From assembly GCA_000307305.1 (NCBI GenBank), contig DF158882.1:1666631-1717967 (forward strand): a stretch of 51,337 bases of DNA, given 5' to 3'. The translations under genes were made by a program, and so were the position numbers. How positions within the stretch are numbered: the first letter of the stretch is position 1; each line of letters begins with the position of its first letter. The stretch comes from Enterobacteriaceae bacterium B14. GTDB taxonomy: Bacteria; Pseudomonadota; Gammaproteobacteria; Enterobacterales; Enterobacteriaceae. Of the stretch, positions 9,648 to 21,106 are shown piece after piece. The notes under the pieces were generated by a model. That model did not search any database. It was given only the letters and a program-made list of their open reading frames with translations, and had not been told where the DNA came from.

Positions 9648-10832
9648 ATGTATGACTACATTATTATTGGTGCAGGCATCGTAGGGTTAAGTGTGGCTAA
9701 AGCGTTGCAAGATACCTACCCCGATAGAAAGATAGCCATTCTAGAAAAAGAATCTGGCCCAGCAAAACACCAGACAGGTCATAACAGCGGTGTTGTTCAC
9801 TCCGGTATTTACTACCAGCCTGGTAGTTTAAAAGCCCAGTTAGCCAAAAAAGGAAATGAAACGCTCTATGCTTTCTGTCAGCAACACGATTTATATTACG
9901 ATCGCTGTGGCAAGGTGATTGTCGCTACAACTGAGAGCGAGTTACCCCAGCTAAATATGCTTCATCAGCGCGGGCTTGAGAATGGTCTTGAACTCACAAA
10001 ACTCTCTCTGCAACAGCTAAAAGAGCGAGAGCCTTATGTTGATGGCATTGCAGGGCTGTTTGTTCCTAGTGCAGGTATCGTTAACTATCGCCAAATATCA
10101 GAAAAACTGGCTCAACTTATTCAGCAAAATGATGGGCATATTTTTTACGACCAACGGGTTGAAAAAATTACCGAAACCAGTAGCCACGTGGATGTGACAA
10201 CTCATTCACAAACCTATCAGGCCAAATGGTTAATTAACTGTGCTGGGCTTTTTTGCGATCGTATTGCTGCACTAGCAGGCTATGATATTCTGATGAAAAT
10301 CATCCCTTTCCGTGGTGAATACTATGTGCTCAATCAAGATAAAGAACATTTGGTAAACCACCTTATCTACCCTGTGCCTAACCCTGATTTCCCTTTTCTC
10401 GGCGTCCATTTTACCCGAATGCATAATGGGAAACGCGATGTAGGCCCAAATGCTGTACTCGCGTTTAAGCGTGAAGGATATAAAAAAACCGACCTGAATG
10501 TGAAAGACCTGTATGAGGTGCTCACCTATCCAGGATTTTGGAAAATTGCCAAGAATTATCTCGCCGAAGGGATGGCTGAAATGCACCGTTCATTCTCTAA
10601 AAAACGATTTGTCGAGAATGCATGCAGGTTGATCCCTTCACTGGAAATCGATGATTTCCAACCAGGGCCAACAGGCGTTAGAGCGCAGGCTTTAACACTG
10701 GATGGAAAGTTAGTTGATGATTTTCACCTCTTTAACGGTAAACGCTCTCTCCACGTCTGTAACGCGCCCTCTCCGGCAGCGACAGCATCTTTGGAGATTG
10801 GGCGTGAAATTGTACTGAGGCACTTTACGTGA
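9648..10832 (+). CDS. lhgO: L-2-hydroxyglutarate oxidase-like FAD-dependent oxidoreductase
   Basis: A 394-residue flavoprotein of the DAO family, most like E. coli LhgO (YgaF), which oxidises L-2-hydroxyglutarate to 2-oxoglutarate and feeds electrons to the membrane quinone pool. Visible features are the Rossmann GAGIVG (residues 8-13), the KHQTGHNSGVVHSGIYYQPG block, PFRGEYYVL, FLGVHFTRM, VGPNAVLAFKREGY and a C-terminal CNAPSPAATASLEIG. It is about 28 residues shorter at the C-terminus than my recollection of E. coli LhgO. Unlike in E. coli it is not beside csiD or gabDTP but is coupled to a TRAP transporter. The fold and family are sure; the exact substrate is inferred. Confidence 0.85.
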   Translation: MYDYIIIGAGIVGLSVAKALQDTYPDRKIAILEKESGPAKHQTGHNSGVVHSGIYYQPGSLKAQLAKKGNETLYAFCQQHDLYYDRCGKVIVATTESELPQLNMLHQRGLENGLELTKLSLQQLKEREPYVDGIAGLFVPSAGIVNYRQISEKLAQLIQQNDGHIFYDQRVEKITETSSHVDVTTHSQTYQAKWLINCAGLFCDRIAALAGYDILMKIIPFRGEYYVLNQDKEHLVNHLIYPVPNPDFPFLGVHFTRMHNGKRDVGPNAVLAFKREGYKKTDLNVKDLYEVLTYPGFWKIAKNYLAEGMAEMHRSFSKKRFVENACRLIPSLEIDDFQPGPTGVRAQALTLDGKLVDDFHLFNGKRSLHVCNAPSPAATASLEIGREIVLRHFT

Positions 10833-10898
10833 GCAAAATTTTCAAACACCTAAAACTCGAGTTATTTGGGGGGGTAGAAGTACCCCATAGAGCAAGGA

Positions 10899-11570
10899 TT
10901 ACGCAATATTCAAATACTTATGCGTCTGCATCGAAAGCCGCCAATTGTTGGCAATACAGGTTTCGATACACAGTTTTGTCGCGTGATCTTTCTGACTGAT
11001 GGGCTGTAAGGCGATCACTCGTTGTTTATCGTCATGCAGTGTTGAGAGCAAGGCCTGAAGATCCTCAATATCGCGTTCACGTGCGACGGGATGCTTTATC
11101 TCATCGGCACGCTGTAAAGCCTGAGCCAGCACGCGAAGGCCGCCGCGCATATCCACTTTTGGCGACACGGTAACCCATGTTTGCGCTGAACAGCGAATGT
11201 CATACGTGCCGCTAGTTTCGATTTGGCAGCAATAACCGGACTGCTCCAGTAACGTTGTTAGTGGTGTTAAATCGTGAATACAGGGTTCACCACCTGTAAT
11301 AACCACATGCTTAGCGGTGTAACCCTGCTCTTGCAATATTTGCAGAATGCTCTGCTCATCGGCAGCCCCCCACGCATCGCTCTCCTGCGTTTTGATGAGA
11401 ATCTGTTCCAGGGGGGTCTCTTTCTCAACGAGTTTGTCCCATGTGTGTTTAGTATCACACCAGCTACAACCTACTGGGCAGCCTTGTAAGCGAATAAAAA
11501 TAGCCGGTACGCCGGTAAAATAGCCTTCGCCTTGTAACGTCTGGAACATCTCATTGATTGGATAAAGCAT
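10899..11570 (-). CDS. queE: 7-carboxy-7-deazaguanine synthase
   Basis: Radical SAM enzyme that converts 6-carboxytetrahydropterin to 7-carboxy-7-deazaguanine in queuosine biosynthesis, the step after QueD. The 223-residue product equals the E. coli length and has the same start and end (MLYPINEMFQTLQGEGYFTG, KYLNIA). The 4Fe-4S ligands are C31, C35 and C38 in GCPVGCSWCDT, followed by VITGGEPC, the SAM-binding GGE motif. It is convergent with lhgO. A GGGGTA-GAAG-TACCCC hairpin lies in the 66-base gap but lacks a T-run. Confidence 0.97.
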   Translation of the reverse strand: MLYPINEMFQTLQGEGYFTGVPAIFIRLQGCPVGCSWCDTKHTWDKLVEKETPLEQILIKTQESDAWGAADEQSILQILQEQGYTAKHVVITGGEPCIHDLTPLTTLLEQSGYCCQIETSGTYDIRCSAQTWVTVSPKVDMRGGLRVLAQALQRADEIKHPVARERDIEDLQALLSTLHDDKQRVIALQPISQKDHATKLCIETCIANNWRLSMQTHKYLNIA

Positions 11571-11670
11571 TAGATTCTCGTGGGGCGGTGCAAAATATAT
11601 TGCGCTAATTATCGCAGATTAAGGGGGATGCACCAACAACGTGATGCCCCCCTATTTATAAAAGAATAAT

Positions 11671-12183
11671 TTAGCTTTCTACCTGCTGTGCAAGTACGCC
11701 ACGGTTTTGGCGTCGCTGAATAATCTTGGCTCGTAACGTGTCATAGACCCAGTTATATAACATGCTATAAGGTAGAAAAAAGGCAATGAGCCCCAGCTCC
11801 AGCATGAGTGCTTGCATAAAGCTGACCTTCAACATCCAAGCAGCAATGCTGACACCAAAAACAATAAACCCCATTTCGAAACCGACAGCGTGCAAGGCTC
11901 TTACTCTGGCTGTACGAGTAACACGATGTACCGGCCATAGACGATCGAAAATCATGTTATAGATGATATTCCACAGCATAGCGACGCTGGCAAGAACCAA
12001 TGTCAGGCCTCCCACTTGAAGTATGGGACGGTCTAGCAATAACGCCCCCACTGGTGCGCAGATAGCCGTTGCTATCACTTCAAAGCACACAGCGTGAAAG
12101 ATCCTTTCAATAATGGAGCGCTTCTGAACAGGGGTAATATTTTTAATCTTTGTTTCAGAAATATTCGTTTCTTGAACTTGCAT
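11671..12183 (-). CDS. PACE family efflux transporter
   Basis: Predicted four-helix inner-membrane efflux pump of the proteobacterial antimicrobial compound efflux (PACE) family, the AceI type; characterised members export biocides such as chlorhexidine or short-chain diamines. The frame is open from 12264, but the ATG at 12183 (MQVQETN, 170 residues) fits the family better and has an AGG upstream. Two repeated bacterial-transmembrane-pair units are visible: ERIFHAVCFEVIATAI with the conserved glutamate, then AMLWNIIYNMIFD; and ARVRALHAVGFEMGFIVFG, then YSMLYNWVYD. The N-terminal extension of about 25 residues is longer than in AceI. The adjacent divergent LysR gene is its likely regulator. 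Substrate unknown. Confidence 0.88.
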   Translation of the reverse strand: MQVQETNISETKIKNITPVQKRSIIERIFHAVCFEVIATAICAPVGALLLDRPILQVGGLTLVLASVAMLWNIIYNMIFDRLWPVHRVTRTARVRALHAVGFEMGFIVFGVSIAAWMLKVSFMQALMLELGLIAFFLPYSMLYNWVYDTLRAKIIQRRQNRGVLAQQVES

Positions 12184-12337
12184 AACTGGCCTACATAAAT
12201 AAAAAATGACCCGCACCTGCGGGAGGTTATTTCTGCTATGGCTCAAATATATTGCGTATAGCAAAAATAAGGCTGGTCATTATCATCGCTTTTTAGAATA
12301 CTTAGAAATCAATTACCATCGATAAAATAGATAGGTC

Positions 12338-13216
12338 ATGCAATATTCACCTGAGGCATTAGTCGCTTTTGTTGAAGCTGCCGCACTGGGCTCCTTTTCT
12401 GCTGCTGCTCGTAAACTGCATAAGAGCCAATCGACAATCAGTACCGCCATCTCTAATCTTGAGGCTGATTTAGGATTAGTGCTGTTCGATCGTAAAACCC
12501 GACAACCGACCCTTACTCAGCAAGGAAGGCAAGTCCTTAACCATGTTCAGGATATTCTTGCTGCTAGTGAGCGGCTTGATCAGCTCTCTAACCGACTCTC
12601 GACACAGGTAGAAACTAGGCTGACTTTCGTGCTTTCTGATACCTATCAGCCCACTCACCATGAATCTGTGTTAAAGCAGCTTGAATCTCGCTACCCCGAT
12701 CTAGAGTTTGAGTGTTTAATCGCTGAAGGCGAAGACGTTATTGATTTACTGCAAAGAGGACGGGCACACGTCGGGCTAGTAGAAGTTCAGCCGTCTTATC
12801 CATCAGATATTAACGCTTCACGCTTGCCAGAGCAGACGAAGATGAGCGTATTTGTCTCTCGCCATCACCCATTAGCAAGCGAGTCTGCATTAACTAAAGA
12901 GCATATCTCTACCTATCGAGAAATACGCCTAAACACCTATTTACGGAACAATGAGACCTATGCGCCGGGATTATTTTGGTCTGCACCTGATTATCTGATG
13001 CTATTAGAAATGGCAGAAAGAGGCTTTGGTTGGGCCGTTCTCCCCCATTGGATGGTCAAACAATTTAGTCAAAATGATAAGCTGGTAGAGCTTGAGGTTT
13101 CTGGCTGGCCTAAGATGGTTTCGGTTGATGCTGTCTGGTCAAAAAGGACACCACCCGGCCCGGCAGGTGATTGGTTGATAAATAAGATCCTTGAGGGAGG
13201 AAAATCAGCAAAGTAG
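12338..13216 (+). CDS. LysR family transcriptional regulator
   Basis: A 292-residue LysR-type regulator. The N-terminal winged helix (residues 3-62) reads ALVAFVEAAALGSFSAAARK and KSQSTISTAISNLEADLG, followed by a linker helix and a two-lobed periplasmic-binding-like effector domain. It is transcribed divergently from the PACE efflux gene with about 150 bases between start codons, the arrangement of aceR/aceI in Acinetobacter, so activation of the pump is the likely role. The effector is unknown. The ATG at 12338 has only a close AGG as ribosome binding site. Confidence 0.88.
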   Translation: MQYSPEALVAFVEAAALGSFSAAARKLHKSQSTISTAISNLEADLGLVLFDRKTRQPTLTQQGRQVLNHVQDILAASERLDQLSNRLSTQVETRLTFVLSDTYQPTHHESVLKQLESRYPDLEFECLIAEGEDVIDLLQRGRAHVGLVEVQPSYPSDINASRLPEQTKMSVFVSRHHPLASESALTKEHISTYREIRLNTYLRNNETYAPGLFWSAPDYLMLLEMAERGFGWAVLPHWMVKQFSQNDKLVELEVSGWPKMVSVDAVWSKRTPPGPAGDWLINKILEGGKSAK

Positions 13217-13403
13217 CACCTGCATTAATGATAGAAAAATGATCCAAATAAGCATAACCTTTAGCGGCCCTTGACCCTCCTCTGATAAGGCAAAATAATG
13301 TGTGAACTCTCCGCATTATTGGTTAGATACTGTTCTCTTTCTCGCCTATTATCTGATGAGTCATATATAAAAATAAAACTTAGCACCTACCTGACAAAAA
13401 ACC

Positions 13404-13439
13404 ATGCTGTAGCAAGAGGAGAACCACTTTCTACAGCAT
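13404..13439 (+). promoter_or_regulatory. Inverted repeat in the leader of the amino-acid permease gene
   Basis: Perfect 9-bp inverted repeat ATGCTGTAG (13404-13412) and CTACAGCAT (13431-13439) with an 18-base purine-rich loop, ending 42 bases before the permease ATG. It could be an operator or a leader hairpin. It does not match the TyrR box. Confidence 0.4.
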
Positions 13440-13481
13440 AGATAACGAAAGGTACAACACACATATTCACAAGGAAACACT

Positions 13482-14864
13482 ATGCAACAAGCCTCACCTC
13501 AGCTCAAACGAGGACTGAGCGCCAGACATATTCGTTTTATGGCTCTAGGTTCAGCAATTGGTACAGGATTGTTTTACGGATCAGCGGAAGCGATCAAAAT
13601 GGCTGGGCCTGCAGTACTACTGGCATATATTATCGGCGGTGCCGCCGTTTTCATGGTGATGCGCGCCTTAGGTGAAATGGCTGTACATCATCCTGTCACA
13701 GGTTCGTTTGGCAGTTACGCAGGGCATTATCTGGGGCCGTTGGCCGGTTTTATTACTGGCTGGACTTACACCTTTGAGATGGTGATCGTTTGTTTAGCCG
13801 ATGTGACCGCCTTTGGTTTTTATATGGGGCTTTGGTTCCCGGAAGTACCCCGCTGGATATGGGTACTCAGCATTGTGCTCTTTATCGGTGCGTTGAACCT
13901 CTGTCACGTTAAAGTGTTTGGTGAGATGGAGTTTTGGCTCTCGTTGCTCAAAGTCTCTGCGATTATCGCAATGATTTTGGCTGGCGCTGGCATCATTCTG
14001 TTTGGTCTTGGCGGGCACTTTGAAGCGACTGGTATCTCAAATTTGTGGATGCATGATGGGTTGATGCCACACGGTATCGGTGGCGTTATTGCCGCACTTG
14101 CGATGGTGATGTTTGCCTTCGGCGGTATTGAGATCATTGGTATCACGGCGAGTGAAGCGGAAGACCCTGCTAAAGTTATCCCAAAAGCCATTAACTCAGT
14201 CCCTGTTCGTATCCTGCTGTTCTACGTTCTGACTATTTTTGTGCTGTTAGCCATCTACCCTTGGAACCAAATCGGTGAACATGGAAGCCCGTTTGTTGAG
14301 ATTTTCAAAAGCTTAGGGGTAAATTCGGCGGCAAATATTCTCAACGTTATCGTTATTACAGCGGCAATCTCTGCCATTAACAGCGATATTTTTGGCGCAG
14401 GCCGAATGATGTTTGGAATGGCCCAAGAAGGTTATGCACCAAAGAGCTTTATGCGCTTAGCGGGTAACGGGGTGCCTTGGATGACCGTTTTGGTCATGGC
14501 AATCGCATTGCTATGTGGTGTTGTTCTTAACTACCTGATACCGGAAAAAGTCTTCGTCTTAATCGCCTCTATCGCTACTTTTGCGACGGTATGGGTCTGG
14601 TTGATGATTCTGTTATCGCAATTCGCTATGCGCCGTAAAATGACGCCCGAAGAAAGCAAGGCACTGAAATTCCCAGTTCCTATGTGGCCTATCGCCCCAA
14701 TGATAACCATTGCGTTTATGGCATTTATTATCGCGATCTTGGGGTACTTCCCTGACTCGCGTAATGCACTGCTCGCTGGTGCGGTGTGGATGGCGCTACT
14801 CGTTGCCGCTTACCATCTCTGGGTGAAAAAGAACCTTGCCCTGATGAGTAAAAAAGAGCAGTAG
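13482..14864 (+). CDS. Amino acid permease of the APC superfamily (ProY/HutT-like)
   Basis: Inner-membrane proton-coupled amino acid symporter with about twelve hydrophobic segments in 460 residues. The start [20 protein letters not shown] and the motif [19 protein letters not shown] are those of the AAT family. [14 protein letters not shown] and [19 protein letters not shown] are shared with both proline permease ProY and histidine permease Hut[18 protein letters not shown] and [20 protein letters not shown] look closer to the HutT type. No hut genes are beside it, so I leave the substrate open (proline, histidine or aromatic amino acids). An AAGGAAAC ribosome binding site precedes the ATG. 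Confidence 0.88.
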   Translation: MQQASPQLKRGLSARHIRFMALGSAIGTGLFYGSAEAIKMAGPAVLLAYIIGGAAVFMVMRALGEMAVHHPVTGSFGSYAGHYLGPLAGFITGWTYTFEMVIVCLADVTAFGFYMGLWFPEVPRWIWVLSIVLFIGALNLCHVKVFGEMEFWLSLLKVSAIIAMILAGAGIILFGLGGHFEATGISNLWMHDGLMPHGIGGVIAALAMVMFAFGGIEIIGITASEAEDPAKVIPKAINSVPVRILLFYVLTIFVLLAIYPWNQIGEHGSPFVEIFKSLGVNSAANILNVIVITAAISAINSDIFGAGRMMFGMAQEGYAPKSFMRLAGNGVPWMTVLVMAIALLCGVVLNYLIPEKVFVLIASIATFATVWVWLMILLSQFAMRRKMTPEESKALKFPVPMWPIAPMITIAFMAFIIAILGYFPDSRNALLAGAVWMALLVAAYHLWVKKNLALMSKKEQ

Positions 14865-14882
14865 CGATATAAGATAGATTCG

Positions 14883-14904
14883 GCCATCATCTCTGATGGC
14901 TGTT
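14883..14904 (+). terminator. Weak terminator-like hairpin after the permease gene
   Basis: GCCATCA-TCTC-TGATGGC stem-loop (14883-14900) followed by TGTT, 18 bases after the permease stop. The T-run is poor, so termination is uncertain. Confidence 0.4.
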
Positions 14905-14940
14905 GTATCAGATAATATTATTTGCTGTTGCACGATAATA

Positions 14941-14967
14941 AAAAACCCGCCGAAGCGGGTTTTTTTA
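14941..14967 (-). terminator. Rho-independent terminator of eno
   Basis: GC-rich stem ACCCGC / GCGGGT with a four-base loop, flanked by A-runs and T-runs on both sides, 22 bases beyond the eno stop codon. The minus strand reads a stem followed by T6. It may also stop readthrough from the convergent permease gene. Confidence 0.85.
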
Positions 14968-14988
14968 AAGCTTAAAAATCAGTATTAA

Positions 14989-16308
<1,320 letters not shown>

Positions 16309-16370
16309 TTAGATTAAAACTCCAGATAATCGGCATGCATTTGATACATGCCAATCACTAAATTCTCTAC

Positions 16371-18407
<2,037 letters not shown>

Positions 18408-19220
18408 CTACCAAACACACACTCCAGCACCCAAATCAAAGTGAAAACAGTCTAAACGAGGCTTCGCATAATTGGAGAAGAAAGACATTAGCGAATCCCC
18501 TGTATTCGCCAGATACTCTCCACCATTTTTAGGATGATCGTCGAAGAAAACATTACCCGCAAACATCCTGCCCCCTACCTTAGCCAGCTTGCTCACTTTC
18601 AGCGTTGTAGGCTGATAACCTAACTGCTGTAACATCGCTTGAGCCTGCTCACGTCCAGATAAAGGCGTAGGTGATATCGCTGACATAAACGTTTCAAGAA
18701 CCCAGCCATTAGAGTTTTGATAACGCGTCGCAAAAGGGTTAGCAATAATGCTATATTCAGAACTAAACGTTATCGCGCGGTCATTATCCGAGTGCAAAAT
18801 AGAATATAGCCGTTGTTGAATCTCGGCTTTGGGTATCACCACTGCCGTTTGATAATTAAACAAGTCATCGGCATAGAATTGGACGATCCCTTGGGAATAA
18901 AGATTAGCTTTACTACCCGAACACGTATTTAAACTATGATAAACGCGCCATATTCCTTTCCCTTCATTAACGGCATAGCCGACATGAGAAAATTTGACGT
19001 TATATTCATCGGGCGCCTTACCTCTTCTGGCTATCAGCACCACGTTTTCCCCTGTGGCTTCCAGTTTTTGCTGTAATTCTTGCGCATGCTTGAAGGCTCT
19101 TGCCACGATGAGCACATCCGCCTTTTTAGGCGTGCAATCCTGTCCGGCATAAACCGAAAAAGAGAGCATGTTGGCAATGAATAATGCGCCATACAGCACA
19201 CTATTGTTTAAGAATTTCAT
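18408..19220 (-). CDS. Predicted exported DUF2145 family protein
   Basis: A 270-residue protein with a signal peptide (MKFLNNSVLYGALFIANMLS, cleavage near VYAGQ), so probably periplasmic. The motifs KFSHVGYAV, WRVYHSLNTC, LYSQGIVQFYADDLF and a TRYQNSNGWVLE segment are those I associate with DUF2145, a family of unknown function. Conserved Ser-His and Asn-Cys positions might suggest a hydrolase-like site, but this is speculation. The frame is open from 19238; I prefer the ATG at 19220, which begins a proper signal peptide and overlaps the previous gene by 20 bases. Last gene of a three-gene operon inserted between mazG and pyrG. Confidence 0.75.
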   Translation of the reverse strand: MKFLNNSVLYGALFIANMLSFSVYAGQDCTPKKADVLIVARAFKHAQELQQKLEATGENVVLIARRGKAPDEYNVKFSHVGYAVNEGKGIWRVYHSLNTCSGSKANLYSQGIVQFYADDLFNYQTAVVIPKAEIQQRLYSILHSDNDRAITFSSEYSIIANPFATRYQNSNGWVLETFMSAISPTPLSGREQAQAMLQQLGYQPTTLKVSKLAKVGGRMFAGNVFFDDHPKNGGEYLANTGDSLMSFFSNYAKPRLDCFHFDLGAGVCVW

Positions 19221-19620
19221 GGTGTTCTCGTTCCACATGCACGGGGTTTATAATGTACAAAACTGGCTTGCTGTTATGAATAATGGTTACACCCGCTTTA
19301 TTCGGTGTAATCCCGAGAGAATCCCCCTGTTTTAGCGCTATTTTCTGGTCGACTTCTATGGGTAACTCAATTTGCTGTGTTAACCCAAGCTCATCAACTC
19401 CCGTTATCAGAATGTTTCCTTTTCTACTCTCTTTTTTAGTTATCTTTACAGCAATGGCATTTGGGGGAACATCGACGGGTAAAAATAGAGTGGAAGCCGT
19501 AGATAGCATCTGCGGTGCTCGCGAATTGATGGGCGCCCCACCCAATGAGTGCGTTGAGGCTAGCAGTGACAATGCACTCATCAACATAACGGCATACTTT
19601 CTTATCATTGAATTACTCAT
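19201..19620 (-). CDS. Small predicted exported protein, paralogue of the upstream gene
   Basis: A 139-residue protein of unknown function. The N-terminus (MIRKYAVMLMSALSLLAS) looks like a signal peptide. The C-terminal 70 residues align with the upstream gene product: ILITGVDELGLTQQIELP against VTVTGVDKQGKTQDVELP, and KQGDSLGITPNKAG against QEGDSLSIEPDKTG. It starts 11 bases after the upstream stop. An alternative ATG at 19608 would trim four residues. Overlap with the DUF2145 start suggests coupled translation of a matched set. Confidence 0.7.
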   Translation of the reverse strand: MSNSMIRKYAVMLMSALSLLASTHSLGGAPINSRAPQMLSTASTLFLPVDVPPNAIAVKITKKESRKGNILITGVDELGLTQQIELPIEVDQKIALKQGDSLGITPNKAGVTIIHNSKPVLYIINPVHVEREHHEILKQ

Positions 19621-19631
19621 TACTGTTCAGA

Positions 19632-20045
19632 CTACTTTGTCAGCGTTTTATCACTGCTCAACTCGGCATACTCGGGATTAACAGCATATAGCGTCGGTTT
19701 ACCATTACGGCTAATCATCGCACCTGTTTTATCCGGTTCAATAGAGAGTGAATCCCCCTCTTGAAAGTCTGCTTTTTCATAGACTTCTTTGGGTAACTCA
19801 ACGTCCTGAGTTTTGCCCTGCTTATCCACGCCCGTTACCGTTACCTTGTCTTTAGATTTGGAGTGTTTAGATATTTTGATATCACTCAGTTGGATAGAAA
19901 GCGCTAATGGAACAACAACAATAATGTAAGCCGAGGAAAGCGCAGAAAGCCCAGAGGCTTCAGACGCATTTACCTTGGCACTCGCCTGCATAGGTAGAGC
20001 TAAGGCTAATACGCTCGCTAATAGAACGGTATATTTATTTAACAT
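19632..20045 (-). CDS. Small predicted exported protein, first gene of the DUF2145 operon
   Basis: A 137-residue protein of unknown function with a clear signal peptide (MLNKYTVLLASVLALALPMQ, cleavage after ASA). A Ser/Ala-rich hydrophobic segment (SSAYIIVVVPLALSIQL, about residues 37-55) is followed by a charged beta-rich domain with GKTQDVELPKEVYEKA and EGDSLSIEPDKTG. It is a paralogue of the next gene. An AAGGA ribosome binding site lies 8 bases before the ATG. I recall small secreted proteins beside DUF2145 genes in other gammaproteobacteria but could not verify this. Confidence 0.7.
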   Translation of the reverse strand: MLNKYTVLLASVLALALPMQASAKVNASEASGLSALSSAYIIVVVPLALSIQLSDIKISKHSKSKDKVTVTGVDKQGKTQDVELPKEVYEKADFQEGDSLSIEPDKTGAMISRNGKPTLYAVNPEYAELSSDKTLTK

Positions 20046-20177
20046 TCTCTTATCCTTAATATTACAGACACTTAATTACCAATAATGTCATAGTGGCATT
20101 GATTTCCTGATGAACAGTTTTAACCAAAAAACAGCATCTGTCGCCCTAAAACTTACCGTATTAGACGATAATCTCAA

Positions 20178-20981
20178 TTACTGTGCTTTCCCTTTCTCCT
20201 GTTGCTTAACCTGCTGCCAAGCTGCCTCCATCTCATCCAGAGAAGATTGTTCCAAGGTTTTACCCGTAGCAGAAACGATCTGCTCTACTTGACGGAAACG
20301 GCGTTCAAACTTGCGGTTTGCGGCCTGTAATACGCTTTCCGCCTTAAACCCCATATGACGAGTGAAATTGACTGTAGCAAACAGCAAATCGCCCAGTTCT
20401 TCAGACAATTTATCCTCGTCGACAACGGCCTGATTTGCTTCGAACATAACCTCATCTATCTCTTCGTACACTTTATCTAAAACTGGCCCCTGAGTATCCC
20501 AGTCAAACCCTACCGATGCACAGCGCTTCTGGATTTTATGCGCTTTCATCAAGGCAGGTAGGATATCGGGAATATCATCCAGTACCGAATGCTGGGCTTT
20601 TTGCGCGCGTTCATCGGCTTTGCGACGTTCCCACGCGGACAAAACAGCCTCACTGTCTACTAAGACTGACTCACCAAAAACATGCGGATGCCGACGTTCG
20701 AGTTTGTCACTAATGGCTTGGCAAATATCATTAAAATCAAACAACCCCTGCTCTTTTCCCATTTGCGCATAGAACACAACCTGAAAGAGTAGGTCCCCTA
20801 GCTCTTCTCGTAAATCGCCATAATCCTGCCGCTGAATAGCATCAAGGACTTCATACGTCTCTTCCAACGTATAAGGAGCAATAGTGTCGAATGTTTGTTT
20901 ACGATCCCACGGGCAGCCTTTTTCAGGGTCACGTAGCGTTTGCATAATAGAAAGGAGTCGTTCGAGAGCAATTTGATTCAT
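20178..20981 (-). CDS. mazG: Nucleoside triphosphate pyrophosphohydrolase MazG
   Basis: Hydrolyses (d)NTPs to monophosphates and pyrophosphate; in E. coli it modulates the ppGpp response. The product is 267 residues when started at the ATG at 20981 (MNQIALERLLSIMQ), which matches the family and has GGA 7 bases upstream; the frame is open to 21083. Two MazG domains are visible: the first with GCPWDRKQTF and EELGDLLFQVVFYAQ, the second with SEELGDLLFATVNFTRH, both with the EExxD-type metal sites. It follows relA with no mazEF genes between, unlike E. coli. Confidence 0.96.
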   Translation of the reverse strand: MNQIALERLLSIMQTLRDPEKGCPWDRKQTFDTIAPYTLEETYEVLDAIQRQDYGDLREELGDLLFQVVFYAQMGKEQGLFDFNDICQAISDKLERRHPHVFGESVLVDSEAVLSAWERRKADERAQKAQHSVLDDIPDILPALMKAHKIQKRCASVGFDWDTQGPVLDKVYEEIDEVMFEANQAVVDEDKLSEELGDLLFATVNFTRHMGFKAESVLQAANRKFERRFRQVEQIVSATGKTLEQSSLDEMEAAWQQVKQQEKGKAQ

Positions 20982-21106
20982 GTGAGTTTCCAATCCGTTG
21001 GTATGTGTATTCCCTTCATACCCAACGTTGCTATTAATGAATAGATAAAACCCAACTCGCAACGTTATCGCGGCCTTATGCAAATTGGGTTTTTATTTAA
21101 GAAGGA

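Noticed and set aside
10871-10886. GGGGTA-GAAG-TACCCC hairpin between lhgO and queE as a terminator
   Set aside because: No T-run follows on either strand, so an intrinsic terminator cannot be supported.
11617-11653. GGGGG...CCCCC hairpin between the PACE gene and queE as a terminator
   Set aside because: The stem is interrupted by a 3x3 internal loop and no T-run follows on the minus strand.
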